Source of the DNA: F1-60-MAGs027 sp044344715
Lineage (GTDB): Bacteria > Actinomycetota > Acidimicrobiia > Acidimicrobiales > Ilumatobacteraceae
Assembly (NCBI GenBank): GCA_044344715.1
Contig: JBIJCI010000002.1
Span: 53,823 to 117,822 of the forward strand
Direction: 5' to 3'
Length of the DNA stretch: 64,000 bases
Each line of letters opens with the position of its first letter. Positions within the stretch are counted from its first letter, which is position 1. Both the position numbers and the translations under genes were made by a program. Below are positions 42,582 to 50,580 of the stretch, in pieces. A model generated the notes under the pieces. That model worked only from the letters and a program-made list of their open reading frames with translations, was not told the DNA's origin and did no database searches.

Positions 42582-43238
42582 ATGCCCACGGGAGAATTGC
42601 GCAGACCGGGCGAGGTCATCTGGACGATCGTCGTCGCGGCCGGTTCCGGAACGCGGTTCGGTGGTCCCAAGCAGTTCGAAATGCTCGGTGATCGGCGTGT
42701 CATCGACTGGGCGGTCACCGCGGCGCGCGAATCGAGCGACGGTGTAGTAGTGGTTCTTCCTCCCGACGTCGCGGAGAAGGAGGGCGGCGTCGCCGGCGGC
42801 GCAACGCGCAGCGAATCGGTGCGACGCGGACTCGCCGCGGTACCCGGGAACGCGACCATAATCTGCGTCCACGACGCCGCGCGTCCGTTCGCCAACGAGG
42901 ACGACTTCGTGCGCGTGATCGAGGCGGTCTCGGTCGGTGCCGACGGAGCCGTGCCGGCAATCCCGGTGGCCGACACCATCAAGGTGGTCGACGACACGGG
43001 ACAGGTGGTGAGAACACCGGCCCGTGGTTCGCTGCGTGCGGTACAGACTCCGCAGGCCTTCCGTGCCGAGGTGCTGCGGCGCGCACACTCCGGGCTCGGC
43101 GAGGGCACCGACGACGCGGCGCTCGTCGAGACGGAGGGCGGCAAGGTGGTGGTGGTCGACGGTGACGTGCTGAACCGGAAGATCACAACGCGCGACGACC
43201 TCGAATGGGCCCGTGCACAGCAGGGTGGTGAGCAATGA
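42582..43238 (+). CDS. ispD: 2-C-methyl-D-erythritol 4-phosphate cytidylyltransferase
   Basis: Third step of the MEP isoprenoid pathway. 218 residues. Nucleotide-binding AAGSGTRFGGPKQF, then HDAARPF, VADTIK and RAVQTPQAF, the full IspD signature set. ATG at 42582 lies 8 nt after TACCCT. Stop overlaps ispF (ATGA). The products feed carotenoid synthesis, relevant to the 47.7-52 kb block. Confidence 0.95.
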   Translation: MPTGELRRPGEVIWTIVVAAGSGTRFGGPKQFEMLGDRRVIDWAVTAARESSDGVVVVLPPDVAEKEGGVAGGATRSESVRRGLAAVPGNATIICVHDAARPFANEDDFVRVIEAVSVGADGAVPAIPVADTIKVVDDTGQVVRTPARGSLRAVQTPQAFRAEVLRRAHSGLGEGTDDAALVETEGGKVVVVDGDVLNRKITTRDDLEWARAQQGGEQ

Positions 43239-43705
43239 ACGTCCGAATCGGGCAGGGTTTCGACGTGCACCGCTTCGCCGAGGACGACCGGCCCCTCGTC
43301 CTTGCCGGCGTCACGTTCCCCGGCGAGCGCGGACTGCACGGTCACAGTGACGCCGACGCGGTGGCACACGCCGTGTGCGACGCCCTCCTCGGCGCGGCTG
43401 GCCTGGGTGACATCGGCCAGCACTTCCCCGATACCGACCCACAGTGGCGGGGTGCCGACTCGATACAGATCCTCGGTGCCGTCGTCGGCAAGGTCCTTTC
43501 GGCGGGCTGGAAGGTCGGAAACGTCGACGTCAACGTCATCTGTGAGCGGCCGAAGATTGCACCGCACCGCGAGGCGATGCAGGAACGTCTCACCAGTGTG
43601 GTCGGTGCACCCGTGAGCGTGAAGGGCCGACGAGCCGAGGGACTCGGCAGCATCGGGCGAGCCGAGGGAATCGCAGCGATCGCCGTCGCGTTGCTCGTCT
43701 CGTGA
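43235..43705 (+). CDS. ispF: 2-C-methyl-D-erythritol 2,4-cyclodiphosphate synthase
   Basis: 156 residues, normal length. Zinc site Asp/His in GFDVHRF, and HSDADAVAHAVCDALLGAAGLGDIGQHFPDT, the strictly conserved IspF motif. Starts inside the ispD stop (ATGA overlap) and overlaps rlmB by GTGA, so the three genes are translationally coupled. Confidence 0.96.
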   Translation: MNVRIGQGFDVHRFAEDDRPLVLAGVTFPGERGLHGHSDADAVAHAVCDALLGAAGLGDIGQHFPDTDPQWRGADSIQILGAVVGKVLSAGWKVGNVDVNVICERPKIAPHREAMQERLTSVVGAPVSVKGRRAEGLGSIGRAEGIAAIAVALLVS

Positions 43706-44538
43706 ACCGTCGACCCCGTCGCGGTCCGCGCCGACAAGCGGGCGGGAACTCGCGACCACCGCGTCCCAAGGGTGGCGATCGTTCGCTCGGTGGCGAACAG
43801 GTGGAGGGTCGCCAGGCCGTGCGCGAACTCCTGATCGCACAGCGGCGTCGCATCCGCGAGGTGCTGCTGGCCGACGACAGCGACCGCAACGCCGTGGTGG
43901 GTGAGATCGTCGACCTCGCACGCTCGCAACGCGTTCCGATCCGTCATGTCACACGACAACAGATCGACGAACAGTCGCGCAGCGAGGCACCGCAGGGTGT
44001 GATCGCGTTCGCCGAGCCCCTCGAGGAGGTCGTACTCGACGAGGTCCTGGTATCGGCCGGTGACGGACGGAAGTTGTTCCTCGTGGCGATCGACGGCGTG
44101 ACCGACCCGGGCAACCTCGGTGCGATCCTCCGATCGTGCGAGGGCGCGGGCGTCGATGCGGTGATCCTGCCCCGGCACCGGGCCGTTCATGTCACGCCGA
44201 GTGCAGCCAAGGCGGCCGCCGGCGCGGTCGAGTACCTCACCATGTGCGTGGTGCCCGGGCTTCCGACGGCGATCCAGCAGTTGCGCGACAACGACGTGTG
44301 GGTCGTCGGGCTCGACGACGATGCGGAGAAGCCGATCTTCGGTCTCGGGGACCTGGCGAACGAACACATCTGTCTCGTGCTCGGGGCGGAGGGTCCCGGT
44401 CTCTCGCGACTGGTGCGCGAACGTTGCGACATGATCGTGTCGATCCCGATGCTCGGCGCGTTGTCGTCGCTCAACGTGTCGGCGGCCGCCGCCCTGGCCA
44501 CGTACGAGGTGGTTCGCGCCAGGCGCCGGCCCGAGTAG
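43702..44538 (+). CDS. rlmB: 23S rRNA (guanosine-2'-O)-methyltransferase RlmB
   Basis: 278 residues. A Arg-rich N-terminal tail, an L30e-like substrate domain (EGRQAVRELLIAQRRRIREVLLAD), then the SPOUT domain with motif 1 VTDPGNLGAILRSCEGAG, motif 2 LVLGAEGPGLSRLVRERCD and motif 3 IPMLGALSSLNVSAAAAL (knot). It methylates G2251 of 23S rRNA by homology. The ispD-ispF-rlmB order is common in actinobacteria, where cysS often sits between; it is missing here. Confidence 0.93.
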   Translation: MNRRPRRGPRRQAGGNSRPPRPKGGDRSLGGEQVEGRQAVRELLIAQRRRIREVLLADDSDRNAVVGEIVDLARSQRVPIRHVTRQQIDEQSRSEAPQGVIAFAEPLEEVVLDEVLVSAGDGRKLFLVAIDGVTDPGNLGAILRSCEGAGVDAVILPRHRAVHVTPSAAKAAAGAVEYLTMCVVPGLPTAIQQLRDNDVWVVGLDDDAEKPIFGLGDLANEHICLVLGAEGPGLSRLVRERCDMIVSIPMLGALSSLNVSAAAALATYEVVRARRRPE

Positions 44539-44544
44539 CGCTCG

Positions 44545-44550
44545 TAGTAT
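44545..44550 (+). promoter_or_regulatory. TAGTAT -10 ahead of tRNA-Thr(TGT)
   Basis: TAGTAT lies 25 bp upstream of the tRNA 5' end, directly after the rlmB stop. Confidence 0.4.
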
Positions 44551-44575
44551 TGGTCGGCGTCGCAAGTAGCGCCAT

Positions 44576-44647
44576 GCCGGGGTAGCTCAGTGGCAGAGCA
44601 GCCGCCTTGTAAGCGGCAGGTCGTGGGTTCGATCCCCACCCTCGGCT
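44576..44647 (+). tRNA. tRNA-Thr (anticodon TGT)
   Basis: Acceptor GCCGGGG pairs with CCTCGGC (one G-T). The anticodon stem CCGC/GCGG closes CTTGTAA (anticodon TGT, reads ACA/ACG). T arm with GGTTCGATCCC. CCA is not encoded. Second threonine isoacceptor of the window. Confidence 0.94.
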
Positions 44648-44662
44648 CGGGAATTCCACGAT

Positions 44663-44668
44663 TAGCCT
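44663..44668 (+). promoter_or_regulatory. TAGCCT -10 of the LytR_C gene
   Basis: TAGCCT ends 7 nt before the ATG at 44676. Confidence 0.45.
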
Positions 44669-44675
44669 TGCGGGC

Positions 44676-45284
44676 ATGAGTCAGGAGCGCAGGCGTCCTC
44701 GACCCGAGCCCGAGCCCCGCGGATCGGGGGTCAACTCCGCCCTGTCCGTCGCCGTCGCCGTGCTGTCGGTACTGCTCGGATTCTTCATCCTTCGGGACCT
44801 GCGCAACGACGACACGATGCCCAATCCCGACGGCGGAGCGACCGAGGAGGTGGTCACCGAGACGACCCTCGAGGTGATTCCGGTCGAGACGACCGTACCG
44901 ACCGTGGTGCTGACCGCGTTCAAGGTGCAGATCGCCAATGCCTCCGGGGTGAGTGGCAGCGCAGGACTGCTGACCACCGAACTGCAGGGCCGGGGCTACA
45001 TCGTGCAGCCGGCAATCAACAAGAGCGAGATCACCCCCCGTCAAACCACCACCGTCGTCTACTACCTCCTCGGTAGCGAGGCGCCGGCGGCGCAGGTGGC
45101 GCGCGAGCTGGGTGGGGTCGCCACCTCGCCGATGCCGACGCCGATCCCCACCGAGACCGGCAGCCTCGGCGAGGCGAGCGTGCTCATCCTCCTCGGCACC
45201 GACCTTGCCGGCAAGCCGCTGGCCATCATCTCGAGTGGAGCCGCAACTCCGGCCCCCGTCGTCACCGAGACGACCACCGGCTGA
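44676..45284 (+). CDS. LytR C-terminal-domain membrane protein
   Basis: 202 residues. A short Arg/Pro-rich cytoplasmic N-terminus, one TM helix (about 24-40), a Thr/Glu/Val-rich spacer, and a LytR_C domain (FKVQIANASGVSGSAGLLTTELQGRGYIV...VVYYL). Proteins with LytR_C alone are found next to cell-wall or septum genes in actinobacteria; function unclear. ATG at 44676 with TAGCCT 7 nt ahead. Convergent with glycerate kinase, 4 bp between stops. Confidence 0.85.
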   Translation: MSQERRRPRPEPEPRGSGVNSALSVAVAVLSVLLGFFILRDLRNDDTMPNPDGGATEEVVTETTLEVIPVETTVPTVVLTAFKVQIANASGVSGSAGLLTTELQGRGYIVQPAINKSEITPRQTTTVVYYLLGSEAPAAQVARELGGVATSPMPTPIPTETGSLGEASVLILLGTDLAGKPLAIISSGAATPAPVVTETTTG

Positions 45285-45288
45285 CGAA

Positions 45289-46296
45289 CTAGTCGTCGTC
45301 CAACGTTTCCAGCAACCGCTGGGTTGCCTTCGTGATGCAGGTTCGGGTCATCGTGACCGACTCGTCGCCGAACGCCGCGCGAAGCGACGACACCCCGAGC
45401 TTCGCCGCTGCCGCGAGCTCGATCCCTTCCGCGGTGGCGTCGCCGCAGACGGCGAGGGCCCGCTTGCGGTGCTCGCGCGCCAACGCGGCGACCTCGCCGA
45501 CGACCTTGCCATCGAAACTCGTTGCGTCGAGACGACCCTCCCCGGTTACCACGACGTCGCAGTCGTCGATTGCGTCGAACAATCCCGTCTCCTCGCCGAC
45601 CAACTCGAAGCCAGGGCGCAGGGTTGCACCGAGTGCGAAGAGTCCACCGGCGAGACCTCCCGCCGCACCGCCCCCCTCCACGTGCGTCACATCGACACCG
45701 AACCGTTTCCGGTAGTACTCGGCGGTGCCCGCCAACCTGGTCGTGAGGAAGCGCACCTGCGATCCGGTCGCACCCTTCTGAGCAGCGAAGATGCGCGCGG
45801 CGTCGAGGAACGCGGTCCGCACGTCGCAAGCCACGACGAACTCGACGCCCTTCAAGCGGGCCGGTGCAGTGATCGCCTGCACGGCACCGAGGCCACCGTC
45901 GGTGGTGGCCGAGCCGCCGAGGCACACGATGATGCGCTGCGCCCCGAGGTTCAACGCGGCGTCGATCAACTGACCGGTGCCGATCGTCGAGGCAGCGAGC
46001 GGATCATTCCCCTCCGCACCCCCGACCAGCGAGATTCCCGACGCTGAGGCAATCTCGATGATCGCGGTTCCGCGATGGAACCGCCAGGCCGCATCGACCG
46101 GATGGCCGAGCGGACCCTCCACCCGCAGTGTGCGGTTGGCGCCGCCGAGCACCTCCAGCGTTCCCTCGCCGCCGTCGGCGAGGGGCATCTCCGTGCACTC
46201 ATGACCGGCGCTCCAGCAACCGTCGTGGATGGCGCGTGCCACTTCCCTGGCGGTGGCGGTACCGCGGAACTTGTCGACTGCCGCCAACACCCGCAC
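45289..46296 (-). CDS. Glycerate kinase (GlxK/GarK type)
   Basis: 335 residues. N-terminal AAVDKFRGTATAREVARAI and PLADGGEGTLEVL match the glycerate kinase type-1 family; CLGGSATTDGGLGAV and GGGAAGGLAGGLFALGA are its Gly-rich loops. It would phosphorylate D-glycerate to 2- or 3-phosphoglycerate. Start taken as GTG at 46296; GTG at 46290 is possible. A CACACT hexamer precedes the first by 7 nt. Divergent from amidase, with overlapping promoters. Confidence 0.9.
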   Translation of the reverse strand: MRVLAAVDKFRGTATAREVARAIHDGCWSAGHECTEMPLADGGEGTLEVLGGANRTLRVEGPLGHPVDAAWRFHRGTAIIEIASASGISLVGGAEGNDPLAASTIGTGQLIDAALNLGAQRIIVCLGGSATTDGGLGAVQAITAPARLKGVEFVVACDVRTAFLDAARIFAAQKGATGSQVRFLTTRLAGTAEYYRKRFGVDVTHVEGGGAAGGLAGGLFALGATLRPGFELVGEETGLFDAIDDCDVVVTGEGRLDATSFDGKVVGEVAALAREHRKRALAVCGDATAEGIELAAAAKLGVSSLRAAFGDESVTMTRTCITKATQRLLETLDDD

Positions 46297-46302
46297 GGCT
46301 TC

Positions 46303-46308
46303 TAGTGT
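46303..46308 (+). promoter_or_regulatory. TAGTGT -10 of the amidase gene
   Basis: TAGTGT ends 8 nt before the amidase ATG at 46317. The opposite strand here supplies the glycerate-kinase promoter. Confidence 0.45.
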
Positions 46309-46316
46309 GGCGGAAC

Positions 46317-47753
46317 ATGAGCAACCCGCTGCACCTCGACGCCACCGCACAAGCCGACCTCGTCCGGGGCAAGCAGATCACTGCGGGCGAACTGGTCGAC
46401 ATGGCCATCGCGGCGGTCGAGCGGGTGAATCCCCGCATCAATGCCGTCATTCATCCTCGTTTCGAGCGCGCGCGTGCCGAGGCGAACGGTGGTCGCGGTG
46501 GTCCCTTCGCCGGAGTGCCGATCGTCGTGAAGGACCTCAATTGCCAGATCAAGGGCGAGCCGTACCACCTCGGGACGAGGTTCCTGAAGAACCGCGGGTT
46601 CGTGGCGACGGAGGACTCGTACCTGTACGAACGGCTGTGCCGCGCCGGCTTCGTCACGATCGGTCGTACGAACACCCCGGAGTTCGGCAGCACGATCACC
46701 ACCGAGCCGCTCGCCTACGGACCGGCACGCAACCCTTGGAACACCGATCACTCGACCGGTGGCAGCAGCGGTGGAAGCGCCGCCACGGTCGCGGCCGGTT
46801 GCGTTGCGGTCGCCCATGCCAACGACGGTGGTGGCTCGATCCGGATCCCCGCCAGCGAGTGTGGTCTCGTCGGCCTGAAACCGAGCAAGGGCCGGGTCAG
46901 TCTCGGACCGGCGATCGGGGAGTCGTGGATCGGCGGCGTGGTCGAGGGTTGCGTCACTCGCTCGGTGCGCGACACTGCGGCGGTGATGGACGTGCTGTCG
47001 GGCTACGAGTCGGGTGACCCGAACACTCCGCCGCCGCCATCGCGCCCGTATGCGTCGGAGGTCGGTGCTCCGGTCGGGAAGTTGCGCGTCGGTCTGCTCT
47101 CCGGACCGCTGCTTCCCGGTGGGTTGGATCATCCCGAGGCACGCGAGTCGGTGGCCGCGACCGGTCGACTGCTGGAGGGTCTCGGTCACGACGTGGAGAT
47201 CGCGCATCCCGCCGCACTGAACGAGGCGGAATTCGGAGACATGTTCCTCGCCGTCGTGATCGCCCACATCGCCAACGACGTCGCCGCACTGGAGAAGGCG
47301 TTCGGTGTCACGCTGACCACCGACGACATCGAGGCCGGCAACCACCTGCTGGCCCAGTTCGGTGCCGCGACGAACGTCGTTGCCTACCTGTCGGCCGTCA
47401 CGTGGATGCAGGCGTGGACGCGACGCGTGGTGTCGTGGTGGCTTCCCCGGGACGGCTCGCGGGGATTCGACGTGCTCGTCACGCCGACGCTCGCCGGTCC
47501 GCCGCCGAGGATCGGCGAACTATCGGGTGACGACTCCACCGAGAAGATCCGTGGGATCATGCAGTACACCGCGCAGTTCAACATGACGGGCCAACCGGGC
47601 ATCAGCCTGCCGCTGCACATGAGCAAGGACGGCCTGCCGATGGGCGTGCAGTTCGTCGGCGCGCCCTACCGCGAGGACGTGCTCATACGGTTGGCCTCCC
47701 AGGTCGAGTCCGCCGCGCCCTGGTCGTCGCGCCGACCGTCGTTGCATGCGTGA
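46317..47753 (+). CDS. Amidase (amidase-signature family)
   Basis: 478 residues. The Ser-cisSer-Lys triad is visible: Lys in PIVVKDL, and cis-Ser/Ser in STGGSSGGSAA followed by GGSIRIPAS. Typical AS-family layout with GQPGISLPL near the C-terminus. Not in a GatCAB operon, so a broad-specificity amidase or related hydrolase rather than GatA. Stop overlaps the GT2 gene (GTGA), so the pair is coupled. Substrate unknown. Confidence 0.92.
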   Translation: MSNPLHLDATAQADLVRGKQITAGELVDMAIAAVERVNPRINAVIHPRFERARAEANGGRGGPFAGVPIVVKDLNCQIKGEPYHLGTRFLKNRGFVATEDSYLYERLCRAGFVTIGRTNTPEFGSTITTEPLAYGPARNPWNTDHSTGGSSGGSAATVAAGCVAVAHANDGGGSIRIPASECGLVGLKPSKGRVSLGPAIGESWIGGVVEGCVTRSVRDTAAVMDVLSGYESGDPNTPPPPSRPYASEVGAPVGKLRVGLLSGPLLPGGLDHPEARESVAATGRLLEGLGHDVEIAHPAALNEAEFGDMFLAVVIAHIANDVAALEKAFGVTLTTDDIEAGNHLLAQFGAATNVVAYLSAVTWMQAWTRRVVSWWLPRDGSRGFDVLVTPTLAGPPPRIGELSGDDSTEKIRGIMQYTAQFNMTGQPGISLPLHMSKDGLPMGVQFVGAPYREDVLIRLASQVESAAPWSSRRPSLHA

Positions 47754-48859
47754 CCACGACGGTGTCGTGGCTCCTGCTCACGGCTGAACTGGTCGCACTC
47801 GCCGCGGTCGGCCCACGATTGCTCCGTTCCGCCCGCGGCGGGCGGCGGCTCGACGTACACGACCGGCCCGACGATGTCAGGGCAGCCGGGGCACCCGCGG
47901 ATCGACCGCGCATCAGCGTGGTCGTTCCTGCGCGCAACGAGTCCGGACGAATCGGCGCATGCATCACCGCGCTGCGTGACGCACCCGGCGTCGACGAGGT
48001 GATCGTCGTCGACGACGAGTCGACGGACGACACCGCGGCGATCGTGCGCCGGCTGGGTGCACGGGTGGTCGCCGGTGCACCCCTTCCCGACGGCTGGGTG
48101 GGGAAGATCTGGGCGCTGCAACAGGGCATCGAAGCGGCGGGAGGCGACGTGATCGTCACGCTCGATGCCGACACGAGGCCCGATCCACGGTTGCCGGTCG
48201 CGGCAGCACGGGGGCTCGCCGCGAGCGGTGCGGCGCTGGCCACGGTGACCGCCAGGTTCGACACACCCTCGGCACCGGGAACCTGGCTGCATGCGGCGAT
48301 GCTGACGTCGCTCGTGTACCGGCACGGCGCCGGTGCCGGCCGCGCGGGCGTTGACTCGGTTGCCAACGGGCAGTGCATGGTGTTCCGTCGTGATGATGCG
48401 GTACGCGGAGGATGGTGCAACGAGGTGCGGGGCTCGACGGTCGAGGACGTCGCACTCGTGCGGGCGTTGGTCCGTCAGGGTCGGCCGGTGGAGATGTTCG
48501 ACGGATCCTCGTTGCTCACGGTCCGGATGTTCGAGAACTTCGGCGACACCTGGCGTGGTTGGGGGAGGTCGCTCGCCCTCACCGGTGCCGACTCCCGACT
48601 GCGACAGTCGGTCGATCTCGCCACCACCGCACTCGCACTGGTTGCACCCCCGGTGCTGGTCGTCACCGGCGCGGCGACCCCGGTGACGTTCGCGCTGCTG
48701 GCGATTCGTCTCGGGACGCTGGTCGGCACGTCCCGCGTCTACCGGCGCCGCGGACTTGGTTACTGGTTGTCGCCGCTCGCGGACCTACTTGCGTGGCTCG
48801 CCGTCGTGCGGGGCGTGTCGACGCGCACGCAACGGTGGCGTGATCGAACGTACCGGTGA
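47750..48859 (+). CDS. Family 2 glycosyltransferase, CrtQ/HpnB-like
   Basis: 369 residues. One N-terminal membrane helix, a GT-A domain (VVVPARNESGRIGACI, VVDDESTDDTAA, TLDADTRPDP with the DXD) and two or three C-terminal helices. GWVGKIWALQQGI matches the GWxGKxWA motif of carotenoid and hopanoid glycosyltransferases (CrtQ, HpnB). Together with CrtA-, CrtZ- and PlsY-like genes next door, a carotenoid glycosyltransferase is the best guess. Start GTG at 47750 overlaps the amidase stop. The last 75 bp overlap the plsY-like gene on the other strand. Confidence 0.82.
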   Translation: MTTTVSWLLLTAELVALAAVGPRLLRSARGGRRLDVHDRPDDVRAAGAPADRPRISVVVPARNESGRIGACITALRDAPGVDEVIVVDDESTDDTAAIVRRLGARVVAGAPLPDGWVGKIWALQQGIEAAGGDVIVTLDADTRPDPRLPVAAARGLAASGAALATVTARFDTPSAPGTWLHAAMLTSLVYRHGAGAGRAGVDSVANGQCMVFRRDDAVRGGWCNEVRGSTVEDVALVRALVRQGRPVEMFDGSSLLTVRMFENFGDTWRGWGRSLALTGADSRLRQSVDLATTALALVAPPVLVVTGAATPVTFALLAIRLGTLVGTSRVYRRRGLGYWLSPLADLLAWLAVVRGVSTRTQRWRDRTYR

Positions 48860-49411
48860 CGGCAGTCCGTTGGCCATGACGAACCGGATCCCGACGATCG
48901 TCATCAGTGCACCGTTGGCCGCGGTACGCCAGGCACCGTCGGAGTACCACTGCGCGAACGGGAAGAGAACGACGGCGATCCGAACCGCGTGACCGAACGC
49001 CCGCGTGGCGCCGAGGAACATCACGAACATCAGGATGCAGAACGCCGCCGCCCATGGACTCAGCATCAGCGCGGTGCCGATCCACGTGAGCACACTGCGC
49101 CCGCCGCTGAACTTCGCGAACGCCGGCCAGGCATGTCCGATGACCGCAGCCCCGGCACCGAGGAACCACACACGCCAATCGTCCGACAACTGCTCGGCGA
49201 TCAGCACCGCAACCACGCCCTTCGAGAGGTCCCCGACGAAGACGGTCAACGACTGACCGCGGGTGAGCACCAAGCGGGAGTTCCAGTAACCGGGATTCCG
49301 ATCGCCGACCCCGCGGAGGTCCGGGGCGCCGGCCCGTCGCGTGACGAGGTCCGCGACCGGTACCGAACCGAGCAGGTAACCCGCGAGGACGGCAATGATC
49401 ACGTCGGCCAT
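48785..49411 (-). CDS. PlsY-like membrane acyltransferase (divergent)
   Basis: 208 residues with about five membrane helices. GSVPVADL (residues 15-22), RNPGYWNSR (38-46) and GHAWPAFAKFSGGRS (92-106) occupy the places of the three PlsY motifs, GSxPxxxL, GNPGATN and GHxFPVFxxFKGGKG. The exchanges (ATN to YWN, GGKG to GGRS) are notable. PlsY makes lysophosphatidate from acyl-phosphate; this copy may have another acceptor. ATG at 49411 is 8 nt after TACAGT. Sits between a glycosyltransferase and crtA-like gene. Confidence 0.75.
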   Translation of the reverse strand: MADVIIAVLAGYLLGSVPVADLVTRRAGAPDLRGVGDRNPGYWNSRLVLTRGQSLTVFVGDLSKGVVAVLIAEQLSDDWRVWFLGAGAAVIGHAWPAFAKFSGGRSVLTWIGTALMLSPWAAAFCILMFVMFLGATRAFGHAVRIAVVLFPFAQWYSDGAWRTAANGALMTIVGIRFVMANGLPSPVRSITPPLRARRHAPHDGEPRK

Positions 49412-49439
49412 TGCGTCATACTGTAGAAGGGGCCAGACG

Positions 49440-50135
49440 GTGATTGCGACGTTCCACCTCCTCGAATGGAACGGTCCGCTGCGCATGGTGCAGGCGTTGG
49501 TCGTCGATCGCTTCCGTTACCGACGTCCTGGTGGCCCCGCATTCCTGCGCGTGCTCGGCACCGGTCGGGGCACGAGCACCGCACCCGGTGCGCAGTGGGG
49601 ACGAACGGCGATGTTCTGTCTGTTCGATGACGAGCACCTGGCGGATGCCTTCATCCGTAACGTCGACCGACGCAGGGGACTCGTCGAATCGTGGCACGTC
49701 AAGATGCGCGGCGCGGGCGGACACGGAGCATGGCGGGGTCGCGCAATACCGGAGATGATGCGTGGCACCGAACCCGGCGACCCCGAGCCGATCGGACCGG
49801 TGGCGATGATCACCCGCGCCGACGTGCGACCGGGTGCGTGGCGGACGTTCTCGCGCGAGGCACGAATCGTGGACCGCGAGCTTCAGGCCGCCGAGGGTCT
49901 CCTCGCGGTCGTCGGTATCGGCGAGGCACCCATCCTGCGTCTCGGTACGTTCAGTCTCTGGCGCGACCATGCCGCGATGTCGGCATTCGCACGACGCGGC
50001 CCCCGGCACGTGCAGGTGGTGGCCCGCACCAGGAGCGAGGAGTGGTACGGCGAGGAGATGTTCGCGCGGTTCACTCCGTACTGGTCGTCGGGATCCTGGG
50101 GCGGACGCGATCCGCTGCATTCCGGTCCATCGTGA
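49440..50135 (+). CDS. Spheroidene monooxygenase (CrtA)-like protein
   Basis: 231 residues. TFHLLEWNGPLRMVQALV at the start, FLRVLGTGRG and a later FSLWRDHAAMSAFA match the CrtA-like monooxygenase family, heme-containing carotenoid oxygenases that add keto groups. Start GTG at 49440, with GAAGGGG 7 nt ahead; the first 15 codons of the longer frame lie in the plsY-like promoter. The 3' end overlaps crtZ by 65 bp on the opposite strand. Confidence 0.8.
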   Translation: MIATFHLLEWNGPLRMVQALVVDRFRYRRPGGPAFLRVLGTGRGTSTAPGAQWGRTAMFCLFDDEHLADAFIRNVDRRRGLVESWHVKMRGAGGHGAWRGRAIPEMMRGTEPGDPEPIGPVAMITRADVRPGAWRTFSREARIVDRELQAAEGLLAVVGIGEAPILRLGTFSLWRDHAAMSAFARRGPRHVQVVARTRSEEWYGEEMFARFTPYWSSGSWGGRDPLHSGPS

Positions 50136-50580
50136 GCCACGGGAAGAGCATTCCGTACGGTTCGCCGTTCGCCACGTGGTGCGAACGGTGGGCCGTCTCG
50201 AGTCGTCGCGCCCACGCGACGTCGAGGCCCTTCATCGGGCGGATTCGTCCGTGGATGATGCCGTCGTGGATGAGCGTGTACACCACGCCGTAAACGGTCA
50301 CGCCCGACATCAACGGCAACAGCCATGCCAGGCCGTCCACGTTGAAGCCCGCCCAGAATCCGGTGGCCGCGCACACCGAGAATGCCACCGGGAACGCATC
50401 GTTGGGTTCCGGTGACACGGGGGCGAACTCGGCCGATGCGTTGCGGTGGTGGCTGAGGTGGAGTCGTTCGAGCGCACCGTGCATCACGAACCGGTGCACG
50501 AGGTAGGTGACCGCCTCCATACCGAGGAACCCGGCCAGGAAGAGGGCGATGGTCGTCACGCGTTGCGCCCCGGTCGTCAC
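50071..50580 (-). CDS. crtZ: Beta-carotene hydroxylase
   Basis: 169 residues of the CrtZ/fatty-acid hydroxylase superfamily. The four histidine clusters are intact: HRFVMH (29-34), HLSHH (41-45), HDGIIH (105-110) and HRSHH (131-135), arranged around four membrane helices. It hydroxylates C3/C3' of beta-ionone rings. Start GTG at 50580 overlaps the tesB stop (GTGA), so it is coupled to that gene. Convergent overlap with the CrtA-like gene. Confidence 0.9.
   Translation of the reverse strand: MTTGAQRVTTIALFLAGFLGMEAVTYLVHRFVMHGALERLHLSHHRNASAEFAPVSPEPNDAFPVAFSVCAATGFWAGFNVDGLAWLLPLMSGVTVYGVVYTLIHDGIIHGRIRPMKGLDVAWARRLETAHRSHHVANGEPYGMLFPWLTMDRNAADRVRPRIPTTSTE

Noticed and set aside
42554..43921. 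N-terminal extension of the Crp-family frame
   Set aside because: Antisense of ispD and ispF. The Crp fold begins at the ATG at 42553.
46128..46316. Upstream extension of the amidase frame
   Set aside because: It is antisense to glycerate kinase, and TAGTGT 8 nt before the ATG at 46317 supports the shorter form.
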